A model generated the notes under the pieces. That model ran no database searches and was not told the origin of the DNA. It worked only from the letters and a program-made list of their open reading frames with translations. From positions 372,001-436,000 of the forward strand of contig JALLLT010000005.1 in NCBI GenBank assembly GCA_025266875.1: a DNA stretch of 64,000 bases, given 5' to 3'. This document shows, in pieces, positions 10,969 to 22,192 of this stretch. Position numbers and translations under genes: made by a program. The stretch's first letter is position 1. Each line of letters opens with the position of its first letter. Origin of the DNA: Fennellomyces sp. T-0311 (Eukaryota; Mucoromycota; Mucoromycetes; Mucorales; Lichtheimiaceae).

Positions 10969-13900
10969 TTTCGAAAGGAATGCGTAGCGAATGATGAAAA
11001 CATCTTCGAATAACAGACCTTATGTATTTATACGTTCTCGACCTGCTCCATGTCGCCGCGGCAAATGGATCATAGCAAGGTTTTTTTTCGCTGTGTCGTA
11101 TCATCTAGCAGGATGCATGTAAAATCCCGAATACTCCTTAACGGTAAGGATCGTGGAAAAGAATCAAAATACATCGCGTAAACGAGTTACTCATGATATT
11201 TCCTCGATCTGAGAGCCATACCCTGAAACTTGAAAATTTATTTCCCAAACTCGGTAATTATGTTTGATCGAAGAGGTAGGATGACACCTGTGATACTTGA
11301 TTGATTAATAAGTGTAACATTGATCAAGAAAAGTGCTCAAAATGGTATAAATTGATTTGTTGCGGCTTTCCTGATGAGTCAAAAAGTCAACACTGTTAAC
11401 ACAGTTTCCCCAGGTTAATGTTGCAAGCTGACACTTTATTCCCATTGACTGTGCTTTCAGTCCGATTTAGGAATAGTCTCAAATGGGTCTGTTACTAGAG
11501 AATATATCATGTTTTACCTGGGTTTCGCATGCAACGAATAAAAAAAAACTGGGTAACTTCCTTTTTGTTAGCAGCTTTACTAAGGGTCATCCGAATGTGG
11601 GGATGCTCCGAGATTAGGTTATACAAGATGTGAATCTCAGCATCTACTTCGTTCCCAAGGATGATCGTATAATTCAGAGTGGCATATACTGCCTTTCCTA
11701 GTATTACGTTCCCATAAACGAATTCAGCCCGTTTGACATGCTTAATATGTGATATATAGAGATATTCTTCATTTTATTGTCCAGAACAAACATACTTGAT
11801 GATCACATTGCGTTGGGCTTAATATACTGTGACACGCACTCCGTCACTAATCTGGTGCCTTATAATGTATTTCTTCCATTGATACTTACTCATTATGCTC
11901 TTACTTTTAGAAATCTAGACATGGCACCGACCGATACATACCATAATTATTTAGGTGGAAGAATACTATGGTACATCGATTATTGATCCATGATTCGAGT
12001 AAGTACTTACAAACGAAACAGAGATTTTTTCGCTGAAATTCATAAAATCATTACCTATGTACGCAGTATCCATCTATTTAATTGTGTGTAACTAGTGGTA
12101 TTTCCGTGATCTGATGGTATGTGTAAATTTATGTTTGCTTACACATTCCGTATTGTGATAGGCTTTTCTTATGATCTGATTTGGTTCAGAGTATTTTATT
12201 TCCTGATTACGTACTGAAACTGTGCTCCAACAGGATATGTAGATCACTTTCGATAATCTGTGCACAGTGCCGTCGTATCCACAACATGATCATGGTTTAT
12301 GTATCACTTACCCTTGTTTGCCTATTGACAACAGGTTACATTAATTTTCCGATCTACAGCCACATCCCTATTCTTGACATCCGTTCCTCGTAATAGCCTT
12401 GCGTATCTTAGTGAAGCCCACATAAACATAGTTACCACAGCGGTTTATGTGCCTTAAAACCATGTCAATCATCCAACCTTTCGAGAGTAAGCTTTTATTA
12501 TTTAAAGTGATGATGATTCAACATACGAAATAAATCAGTTATTACTTGAGTCTCGTTACCTACCTGTCTCTTTTACTTGATGAATATCACGGCATCTATC
12601 CATCCAGGCAATTCTGGAGACGAAAAGCTATCTAAACTGCCGCTACTGATTCAATACACAAAAGGATTTAAAAGAATAGAGCGTTGCATTCAATAAAGCA
12701 TATCCGAAACTTTAAAATTACTTTTCTGGTCTCTTTTATTCCTTACATCGTTTAATCCACCTCAGAAATAGCATCACGAGGTAGTTCTATTATGAGATAC
12801 TTTTTTCGTCTAAAACTTTGGATGCATTTTTTCCGCCCGATCTTTATTAAGTTTTTTAATCAAAACCTAAATTAAGAATTATAATAATAAGGTTAGCTTT
12901 TTTATACGAAAATCTCTGTCTGAAAAAGATAGGATTGAAAAGGATATATTTTGATTCTCTCTTAAAGTATAGAAAAGAATAAAACAAAGTGATAATACAA
13001 GTACGAAATGGTGATCCATCCCGGACTTTGTAGCGGCTGTAAGAGAACAAATGTTAAGAAATGATTCAGCAATGAGATTGTGATTATCGTCTCAAACCTC
13101 CGTGCGGGGTCGTCACAGATGTCGTCAAGGAAACACCTACATTTGTCATGGAAGAATTCGAAGAGTTAGCATTGTCCGGCAGCAGACTAACTCTTTTGTA
13201 TTTCATGAGACAAAAAAAGAGTATGCGCACAGATGGCAAGCGTGATTGGACATGAGGAGAGATCGGACAGACCATTATACAGCTCGAAAAACATCAGTGC
13301 CAAAAAGAACAGGAGCTTGGGATTGCTGATTTTTAGATGCAAATGGATTAGTTTATCCATGATGAGCCGTATGTCGTATTCCCGACATATATCATCATTT
13401 ATGGTTACATGATTTTTCTACTTTATGCCATTACCGTTGCCATTACGGCATCAGTAACTGTACAGTTATCGATTGTCTTATATGCTCTTATATGCAACCT
13501 TGATTCGAATTTACCGATTGTATAGCAACTCATTTAACTTGATTCTATATGTTCTTCGGCTCCTTCATCTCTAACGCAGGATCATATGAAATCCGGTGAT
13601 AACATGGATCGTAAGCTCATTAGAAAAAGCATAAATAAGAGTAGTTTTCCTCGGTAAAATATTAGCTTACTTGATCTCGTCATTTTGAAAGCCTTTTCCA
13701 ATTCAACGGTGCCATACCCTATCTCAGATAGAGCAAAGGGCACGGTTCTGAGTGAGGGATAGGTCAATCGGTCAACATAGGCCTGGGAAGCCAAAGCTCT
13801 CGAAAATATTCGGCGGGAGAATATATGTACGATTGCCGACATTGCTTTGTTCTCGAATCGGAACAGTGTTGCTTTCATAAGACTTCTGAATGGCGAGAGG

Positions 13901-14739
13901 TATCGCAGGGACGCTTGTTTGAACATGGGTAGCTCCTCAAAGCTCGTTATCTGGGCATGGAGTTTGAGTTACCCGTTTTCGACTGTCAATTCCATTCAAT
14001 GTTTTGTTGTCGTTGTTTCTCCTGACAACGAACAAGCTCATGTTTCTCTTGGTCTCCAGTGCGGTTTCTGGTTGCTCGATTTGGTAGTCTCAGTAACTCA
14101 ACGCTTTAGGAACGTATTCATGAGGCAGGATATCATCGTCATTATTGCTACTGGATTCGTGAGCGAGAGCACATTCGATATCGTGATAGGTATAAAAATC
14201 GCAGGAAATTGATTTCGCTGTCCAGGTGCATTTCTTTTGACGCTTCTTGAGAGCTGACAATGGCGATTGCCAGGTTATGAAGTTGTGCTGCTTATAATAT
14301 ACCACGTACCTCAGCAAGAGTATTTCTGGTGCGTGGGACTGTAAGGTGTAACAAAGCATTTGCTATTTTTTTTTGGTCAAGGCAACCATCTAACGTGCCA
14401 TGTTGTACTTCTGCCATAGCTTATACCTTATATCGCCTGTATTTGCATGTAATAAACACAACCGAATTGTAATGGAGCTTTGCAGTAAATTGAGTATATA
14501 CACGAGAACTGAGAGAATATATCCACCCATTTGCAATTTGTTCATCCGTTTATTCCTTTTTCTCTTCAAAACCACATATCACCATCGACAAGGTACGTAG
14601 CCTCCCATTCGATTCAGCGTAGGATCATGTTATCATGACCTAAAACAATCATGGGTATATCTTGTTTCCGTATAGATCAAAAACCTGAAGCTGTTGTCCT
14701 GCTCTGAGGGTGTTTCGAGAATTCTCTGTAGACTTTATG
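10969..14739. other. Long intergenic stretch, apparently empty
   Basis: AT-rich, with several open frames of 60-120 codons on both strands (for example 13582-13926 minus) that show no recognisable domain, no intron pattern and no long continuation. Some may be remnants of dead genes. I assign nothing here beyond the lipase upstream region. Confidence 0.5.
11025..11032 (-). promoter_or_regulatory. TATA-like box of the lipase gene
   Basis: On the minus strand this reads TATAAATA, 57-64 bp upstream of the lipase ATG at 10968. That is a plausible core promoter position. No other sites were assigned. Confidence 0.4.
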
Positions 14740-15606
14740 TTACACACAACCTTTACTCTCGACATCAGAAAGAGACATACCATCAAGCCTTATCCTACTT
14801 CCTGTCGGGTTCATGAGAACTAGTCTCTTTCTTGGTAGCACTGGATATTCATGATCATGGAACTTTCGAATGTGCCTGTGTAGATCCCCGCTTGTGGTAG
14901 TTGACACATTACACGATTGGTATGGGCAATACTTTGTGTCTAAAAAAACCGTTAAAGGGTGACACAGGGAATCAGTACAAAAACTACCTGGTCTCTTTGG
15001 ATGCTCCATAGGTTTAAGCTTATCCTCCGGGTTAAGTAGATCACGGCAATTCTCTGATACAGGCGAATTGGGTAAGTAAATTGCGTGCATTCGATCCAAG
15101 ACTAGATACCATCGAAGTTAATGCCCCAGCCTTCATCAGAAGACTCAAAGAAGCCATTGAGTGTTAATTTTGGAAGTTCTTTGTCGTGCATAGTTCTTAA
15201 GTGCTTGTATAGATTGCACTTGCGCGCAGTCCTTTTCGTGCATCCTTTATATGGGCAATGATAAAGCGTTCCTGATGGAATGACGTGTTAATCGGAAACT
15301 CTGTGACATATGTGAATATGTCTTTTACCTTCTCGGTTAGCATACTCAAATGTTATTCTCTCGCCAGGTGCAAGCATATCACGGCAATGTTCTTCATAGC
15401 ATCCCAGTCAGAGCAAGTTGATTCATCTCTGCAATTGCACATACCGCTGTGTAGATCAAGGAGCTCCCCTCTTGGACTCTTGTGAATGTGCTTTGCCGCG
15501 ATTAATCGCGGTAGCCCCGGATCATGCTTAGCTCGAACGTGCCGATAAAGCCTATGGGTGGTACCCTGTTTGCTAGTACAGCCTTGATATGGGCAGTGGA
15601 TAGTCG
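14740..15606 (-). CDS. C2H2 zinc-finger protein with duplicated exon modules, 5' end unresolved
   Basis: Three C2H2 fingers of one type (HCPYxxC...HxxxxH) lie on the minus strand in five joinable exons: 15606-15445 (162 nt), 15391-15329 (63), 15271-15110 (162), 15053-14988 (66), 14939-14740 (200, with stop). They give 216 codons in frame. Finger exons alternate with linker exons that each carry a CRD(M/L)L motif, so the gene grew by duplication of a finger-plus-linker module. Each finger ends in a KxHDxxxPxL tail. Linker introns are 48-57 bp with GT-AG borders. Upstream, the frame meets a stop before any ATG and no exon of the right phase was found. The gene is therefore 5'-truncated, or its first exons were missed. 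A DNA- or RNA-binding role is inferred from the fingers alone. Confidence 0.7.
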
Positions 15607-18600
15607 CTATGTACCACAGTTAAATGATCAACTCGCTTTTGCTGCATCACATCATACCTTGTTTCTTTATTTTCGACAACTACGGTCTTTTCCGAGTTTT
15701 CTGGCTCAACTACTGAAGAATCATCATATAGTTAGAAAGGCAAGAGGTCCAATAAACATACTAAAAAGGACCTTTTCCGTTCGTACGTCTTTCAGGAGTT
15801 GTTGTGCCTGTATTATATGAATCCAGTTTCCGTCTTTTTTTCTTGTCCACTACGAACAATACATACGCGTTCCTTTGGCACCTGTTCCAACTTTCTCTTC
15901 ACTGGATTCAGCTGACGAGGCGGCCCATTTACTTTTCGATCGAAACTGAACACCATGCTGAATTCTCAGTGGCAGTCTGCCAAATAGCGACGCGGTCTGG
16001 CAACTTCGACGCAGCGCTGGTGTTGTCAGGAAGTGCCTGCGAGGCTCAAGTACTAATTTAATGGAATGGAATGGAATGTCGATTTCCATTGAACCAGGCA
16101 AAACTGAGGTCTCATGAGAATGGCTGCTGTCAATTCTCTGTATTGTCAGGAAGGACGTGGCGTAATCTGCGTGTGCTGGTAATGTAAAAACGCTTTGAAA
16201 TTTTGGACGATGTGTGACTCTACCAGTTCTTGTAGGAGCCCAACACCCAAAAAAAGTCGGTATCGCCATTAACAGAATAGATAAAGGTCAATCCCTCAAT
16301 GCCTTGCACTTTGCACCTCTTAAACTTCTCTTACACTCCCACATAAAGCGATTACTTTAGCTTAGATTCGACTATATACGGTAACACACGTACTTATTAT
16401 CTTAAATACTATAAATCAACTGTAAAGATTAAACTCAAAGTCATGCACAACAATGTGCTCGGCAACAGCAGATCCTTAGTTTGGTCACTAACAAGCAGTT
16501 CGTCCCGAGAGCTCTTCTGATATAATACAGGCTTATAGAGAAATAGCAGTGCCGTTACTAAAATGACACATTTATAACCGTGTATGTAATAGACCAACTG
16601 GATCATGATTTACAATCCCATCACTATGATGTATCATATTAAAGTGACAATATATATATATATATATATAAGTACGCCGTGAGCAGCTTTCCTAGGAATT
16701 TATTAAGGCTGTGTGCACTCAGTCTTAGCCGGACACCTGCTAACGAAGGTCGCGCAGTACTGGCTGGATCAAAAAGCAAGAAGGCAACAGCAATAAGCCG
16801 AATATCTAAGCAAAAAGTGCCCCCAACGAACGCCTTGTCGCGGCTGACACGAGAAGCAGGTCGCGCCAGCTTGGCGTAGAATATTTGATTGCACATTGCC
16901 TTTATGGACGTAGTATCTTGTGCGGCATTCCTAGTGCAATCTCCACGGTAATCTCTTTTACAAAATTGAAGCGCTTGCTGTTGCATTCTCCTGCTGATTC
17001 CTGGCATCTATCGGTTGGGTATGATGTGGATCATGTAGCGGAACGTTCAAGCTGAGTTTCTTGTTGCATAAACCGGGCCCGCACGAAAGTTCCTGTTGGT
17101 TTACCCGATTAGAAACAAGAAGAACATCAAGTCCAATACGGAGATTTTTTACTTACTTGAATTATTCTATAGTTGATATGAATGGAGCATAGACATGATG
17201 AGGATTAACCATTGTTAGGTGGAGTCTTATCCACCGCTAGTGGTGCTGGTGATCGGATGGAACAGAACCAGCAAGAAGTATAAAGGTATGAAGAGTACCA
17301 TTCTCAGAAACAAAAATGAATACCTGGAAAAAATGATCGCTGTTGATGAGTTAGGGCGTTTAATTCAAAGTTGTCGTCGCTGGCAACCGTTCAGACAGAT
17401 TGTGGTTGTTAATAGATTGTCTGGTGTCCCAGTGAATCTTAAAAAAACAGCACGAGCAAGCTATACTCGCCACACTACTTCTTAACGAATCACAAACATC
17501 ATGCAGTCTTGTGCAAGTTGAATTAACGCGCCAAGGAATATGTGGAAAAGGTTTCAAACAAGTTTCAAAACCTTTTATAAGCTCATATTAAGCATACCTG
17601 ATTCAATTGCTTAATAACCCTGCATACATGGCGGGAGAAGGGTCCATAGCCTTTTTACGGATATGAAAACACAGTTTCTGAAAACTGCACTCCGGAATCA
17701 TCTGGTAGACCCGACACAGTACCGCACAGCTTGTCTTGTGACGGGATCAGTTCAGCAGTATCTGATGTGTTAGGTGAGTGTAGTAGTTTGACAGCACAGA
17801 CATATCTGCCTACATTGCCTAGGCTCAAATATAATTCTAGCGCTACGTATGGTCTGGAATTGACAGGTTTGTTGGTTTGGATCAGCCACCACTCAGGTAA
17901 AACCCTATATTTTCGTACAAAGTGCTTACAGAGCATTCCTGGTTTGATTCATGCGCGTGCTATTGAGATCTTCCGATCAACACCGACCCGCGGATCACCT
18001 GAAGGAAAATAATTTTTACTAATTTACATGAGTTATTAACGATGAAATGACTCAATGTGGTATAAAACTGATTAGCTAATTACTTTAAAGAGATATAATG
18101 CACAGAATCGACAAGTGGCTAATCTGCCTTTTCTACGTACACGTAATCTGAATGATTACCCGTGATAGTAGCCATGAAGCTCAAAGAACTACCCCGTTAC
18201 ATAATCCTACAGCAGGAGTGCGAGTTCTTGGCGCATTTTTATTTTCACTTCCTATTTCTGTAGAAAAAAAATAACGTTTATCCTGCATTATCAAAATCTG
18301 ATGAATCAGCCGAGTCGTGAATCAATTCCCTGTAGTCATGTTACTAGTTTGATGCAAAAGTTAAAAACAAACTTTTTATCATCGCAGTCTGCTTATTAAT
18401 ACTGGCACAAGCACAAGTGCTTTTTGGGACATGCAAGACATCAGGATACGGAAAAGCGACAGTAACAAACCACTGCTTTGGAGGAAGAACAGTGTACATA
18501 CCATGGTCAATTGCATATGGATGACATGCTTTCTCACGTGCCAAAAAAAGGAAGCACATATTCCCAAGTATAAACGGAAAGTACTCCACACTGAGCTTAA

Positions 18601-19465
18601 ATCGCATGGTTACACTAGTTGACGAAGGTGGCGGTTAGCAAGAAAATCCAAACTCTACTGCTGAAGAGCGGGATGAAAGGGCTATAGGTTTGTATGAAGA
18701 GACACGAAACATCTTGGCGCCATCCAAAGCCACCATTGAAATTAAACAGTAATGGCCGACAACCGCGGAATCGGATGGTTGAAACTCTTTCCATGACTCT
18801 CCTTCTACAGTCATTGTTTGTCAGTAATACAGAATCGGAAGTTTGCGGCATGGCCGATTGAGCATTGGTAGCAAAATTAACGATATTATGGTAACTACTG
18901 CTCTTTCATTAGTAATCGTTGGTTGCCCCTGAGTAGAAAACATGCACACCGTGCATATAAAGGATAAACATTATTATGGAGCAAACCAGAAGTATCGGAA
19001 TAGCCACACTGTGGGGAAGATGCGTGGTAACCGGTACTTCCCCGCTTTTTCTTTGTCCTACAAGCATGACGTACGTATGTGTTTAGTGACCACATACTAA
19101 TAATTAAAAGATTGATCCATTCAGCCTATGAGTCAAGCTGACGAGCAGAGTGATGTTTACCCGAATCACTGTACTTCCTGTCATGCAATTAGCATGTGCA
19201 GACGTACGTCGCCACGCGCGAAAACAAAACTCCAGTACAGGCCGAAGTGCTGCGCAATGGGAACAAAATGTGTAACACAGAGCGCGGTGATTGGTGCAAC
19301 CCATATCAACAACAATGATATAAGGAGAGTGGATTCCTGGATCCAAAATCTAAAGCTGAACTCTGTTCAATTGTTTCTTAAATGTGAGTCGAACTCTTCT
19401 TTCTTTTCTACAAGTACATAAGAAGACGTCATGTGACACAATGTTAACACGGATCTTGAGAACAA
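15607..19465. other. Long intergenic stretch with unclassified open frames
   Basis: Open frames at 15850-16269 (minus), 16639-17007 (minus), 17219-17485 (plus) and 17655-17936 (minus) have no family I recognise and no supporting splice pattern. Part of this should hold the missing 5' end of the zinc-finger gene and the promoter of MFS copy 2. An (AT)n run lies at 16650-16671. Confidence 0.5.
16650..16671. repeat. AT dinucleotide microsatellite
   Basis: About eleven uninterrupted TA units. No element or gene is associated with it. Confidence 0.9.
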
Positions 19466-21384
19466 ATGCCAACCACCAATACTGAACAAGAGGAGCAGCA
19501 GCCCAAAGGTAATTCGAGAACAATGACAGGTATTCTGTGATTCTCTAACTATATCTTTATTTGTTACAGAGATCGTCAGGACAGACACAGATGATGATTG
19601 TTTGTCACAGCGTAGCCAGACATTGGATGGAGATCGAGAAAAGCAAGATCCGGAAAAGCCGGAAGACGATCCTCGGGGTTGGATAATTGTTGTTGCTGGA
19701 TTTTTGATGATTACCAGTTGCTACGGCATTATCACATCATGGTATAACAGTTGACTTTTTTTTACCAAGAAAAAAAATATTGACTGAGTCTACATTAGGG
19801 GTGAGCCAATGATACATGCGTGAGAATCCATGGTGACACGTATTACTAACTCTTTACCTTTTCAGGTGTCATGCAAGACTTCTACGAGCGAACAATGTTT
19901 GAGGATGTGCAAAATGCACAGTTACAATTGAGTTTCGTTGGCACGATATGTCTGGTTTTCGTACATGGTATGGGTCCATTTGCACAGATTCTTCGTTCAA
20001 TTGTCGGTGCGACCATGGTATATATCCTTGGAGCGGCACTGATGACGATCGGTCTTATTTGCGCCGGCTTTTCTACTAAGGTAAGCATAAAAAATATACA
20101 AATATAGTAAAATCTAATGGCATTCGGTAAAAGATCTGGCATCTTTATCTTACCCAAGGCGTCACATTTGGTTTAGGCGTCTCTCTTATTTTTGTTGTAT
20201 GTGGTATCTCGATGGTCAATGCGTAAATACCCGTGACTCATTCCTTGTCACTCACAGCTTACTCTGTCTGTTGCGCCGCAATACTTTCCGCGAAGAAGAG
20301 GATTAGCGTTGGGAATAATTACAAGCGGAAGTGGCCTAGGTACGTATCGGCCAGATCACTAAAAAGTCAATCTAATGATGATATATTCAGGTGCTGTCAT
20401 TATGCCTTACGTGATGACACCGTTAAATAACAGTCTGGGTGCGGGATGGTAAGCAGCGTTTACTTTTTTGCACACCAAACATATGCTGAGGGAATATTTA
20501 TGACAGGACGTTTCGTATTCTTGGATTCATCAGTTTAGCAAGTAACATAATGGCATGTATATATATCAAAGACAAGAATCCACGCCCGGCAAAACGCGCT
20601 AGGCTGTCAGATATTATTAAAATCGAAGTCCTGAAAAACAAGACCTTCCGGATATGGTGCCTCAGTGCGACGATCCAACTTGCCGGATATTACACACCTT
20701 TCTTTTTCATACCATGTACGTGCAGCTCGGCTACACTTCATTTAATACGCAGAAACTAATATACTCGCTATGATTAAGCGTACGCAACATGGGTAGGATT
20801 ATCGGATTCACAAGGCGCTTCTCTCATCGCTGCCAGCTCAGCCTTCAATTTCGCGGGTCGCATTTTCACAGGGTCTGTGTTTGTTCATATTTGTATTTAC
20901 CTCTGTTGACCGCTGCTCAAATATAGAATTCTCGCTGATCGAGTCGGCCCAGTCAACGTTCAAACAGTATCTCTTCTTATCAGCGGATTAAGTACGCTGA
21001 TCATCTGGACACTTGCCTACGATTACGGAACACTTATGGCGTACGTTATTATCCTTGGATTTTCATGCGGCTCCTACTTTGCATTATGTAGGTATAATAG
21101 CGGTACTGGAAAGACTGGGCTATTAACATTATATGTATCCAGTGTCATCAACTGCAGCGGAAATTCTAGGTATGGATCGACTCCCGGCGGGACTCTCTTG
21201 GGTACTGCTTTTCAACGTAGTCTCGGTAATGGGACCGAATATTGCCAGTGGTATAGATCAAGGAACCAACGCGGAACCCTATTTTGCATATAAAATGTTC
21301 TCTGGCGTGGCATATATCGTAGGAATGATTACTTTGATCTGGGTCAAGTTTAGTATGAATCGAAAGATTTTTGCTAAAGTGTAA
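19466..21384 (+). CDS. Monocarboxylate transporter-like MFS protein, copy 2
   Basis: Paralog of the transporter at 6737-8692, 446 residues, predicted 12 TM segments. Exons: 19466-19508, 19570-19741, 19799-19800, 19866-20080, 20134-20196, 20258-20339, 20391-20448, 20507-20715, 20779-20872, 20927-21087, 21143-21384. The N-terminal tail is shorter, but the TL(D/P)GDREK box and the TM1 entry are kept. Exon lengths match copy 1 almost exactly (172, 2, 63, 209, 94, 161 and 242 nt in both). The exception is an extra intron (20340-20390) that divides the 140-nt exon of copy 1 into 82 and 58 nt. The 2-nt exon is conserved. The last intron uses a GT donor where copy 1 uses GC. The start is the first in-frame ATG. 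The substrate is inferred from the family only. Confidence 0.92.
19799..19800 (+). other. 2-nt microexon (GG), paralog of 7142-7143
   Basis: The intron 19742-19798 (57 bp) and the intron 19801-19865 (65 bp, GTGAGC...CAG, with TACTAAC near its end) flank GG. TG+GG+GT gives Trp-Gly-Val at the same place as in copy 1. Confidence 0.8.
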
Positions 21385-22192
21385 ATAAAAGTGCATAACA
21401 AAATGGTTCAAAAGGCTCTTTTCATTATGTTTATGTATGCCACTAAATGATTCGGTTCCAAGTAAAGACTGCTGAGAGTAGCATCTTGTAAACAGACAGA
21501 TTTTGTGAACCAGCAAGTATTGTGAAGCAACCGATCGCCCGAGTAGGATTCTACACATTCGCTTTTTCGTGCCAATCGCCAACTTGCTTGCTTGAATGAT
21601 GCAATTGCAGTATAGTCACTGCACATGGTCAGATACGCACACGACAAGCGAGTCGCATCTAACTATCTCTTTTCTTGGTACTTTTCAGGCTCCAAAAGAC
21701 AAATGCACGGACGTAGCGCTTCCTAGGTACATAAACCAGAAACAGGAGCAGTTTTAGGCTGGTGTATGAAAGAAATACGGTCTATATAAGCTATATCATT
21801 CGAAAAATAACAAGCAGCGTAACTGTTACGTTGCCACATGAAGTCTCCAGAAAGAGTAGGCGGCATCTCCGATCGATCAACAGCTGTTTCGATGATTTAC
21901 AAGAGGAGAACTTGTGTTATGTACCTAATCGACGATTCGAATTGTAAATACGTGTTAGAGACAGCATGCAATAGTAAAGGACAGTGAATGCTGCAAATGT
22001 TCATCAGCTGTCAAATTTCCACTGTGTCAAGCTGAGCTTGCCAAACGTTTACGTCGCAAGGCAACTGGTGCTACATTTGGGCTGGTGATGACGTTTTGAC
22101 TTGGCCAGCACTGAGCGGCTATTCAAAATTCGAATCTTAAGACGCGTAAGACAGCAAGTTGCCCTGTTCACTTCATCTCTATCCAGGAGTAA
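21385..22192. other. Intergenic, RPN2 upstream region
   Basis: No gene seen. I looked for a proteasome-associated control element (GGTGGCAAA or its complement) upstream of RPN2 and did not find one. Confidence 0.5.

Noticed and set aside
11000..14700. tRNA or other structured RNA genes in the empty stretch
   Set aside because: I scanned for B-box-like GTTCGA motifs with an upstream A box and found no pair that folds as a tRNA.
15850..16269. 140-codon minus open frame as a gene
   Set aside because: It has no recognisable domain, no intron signals and no homolog that I know. It was left in the intergenic description.
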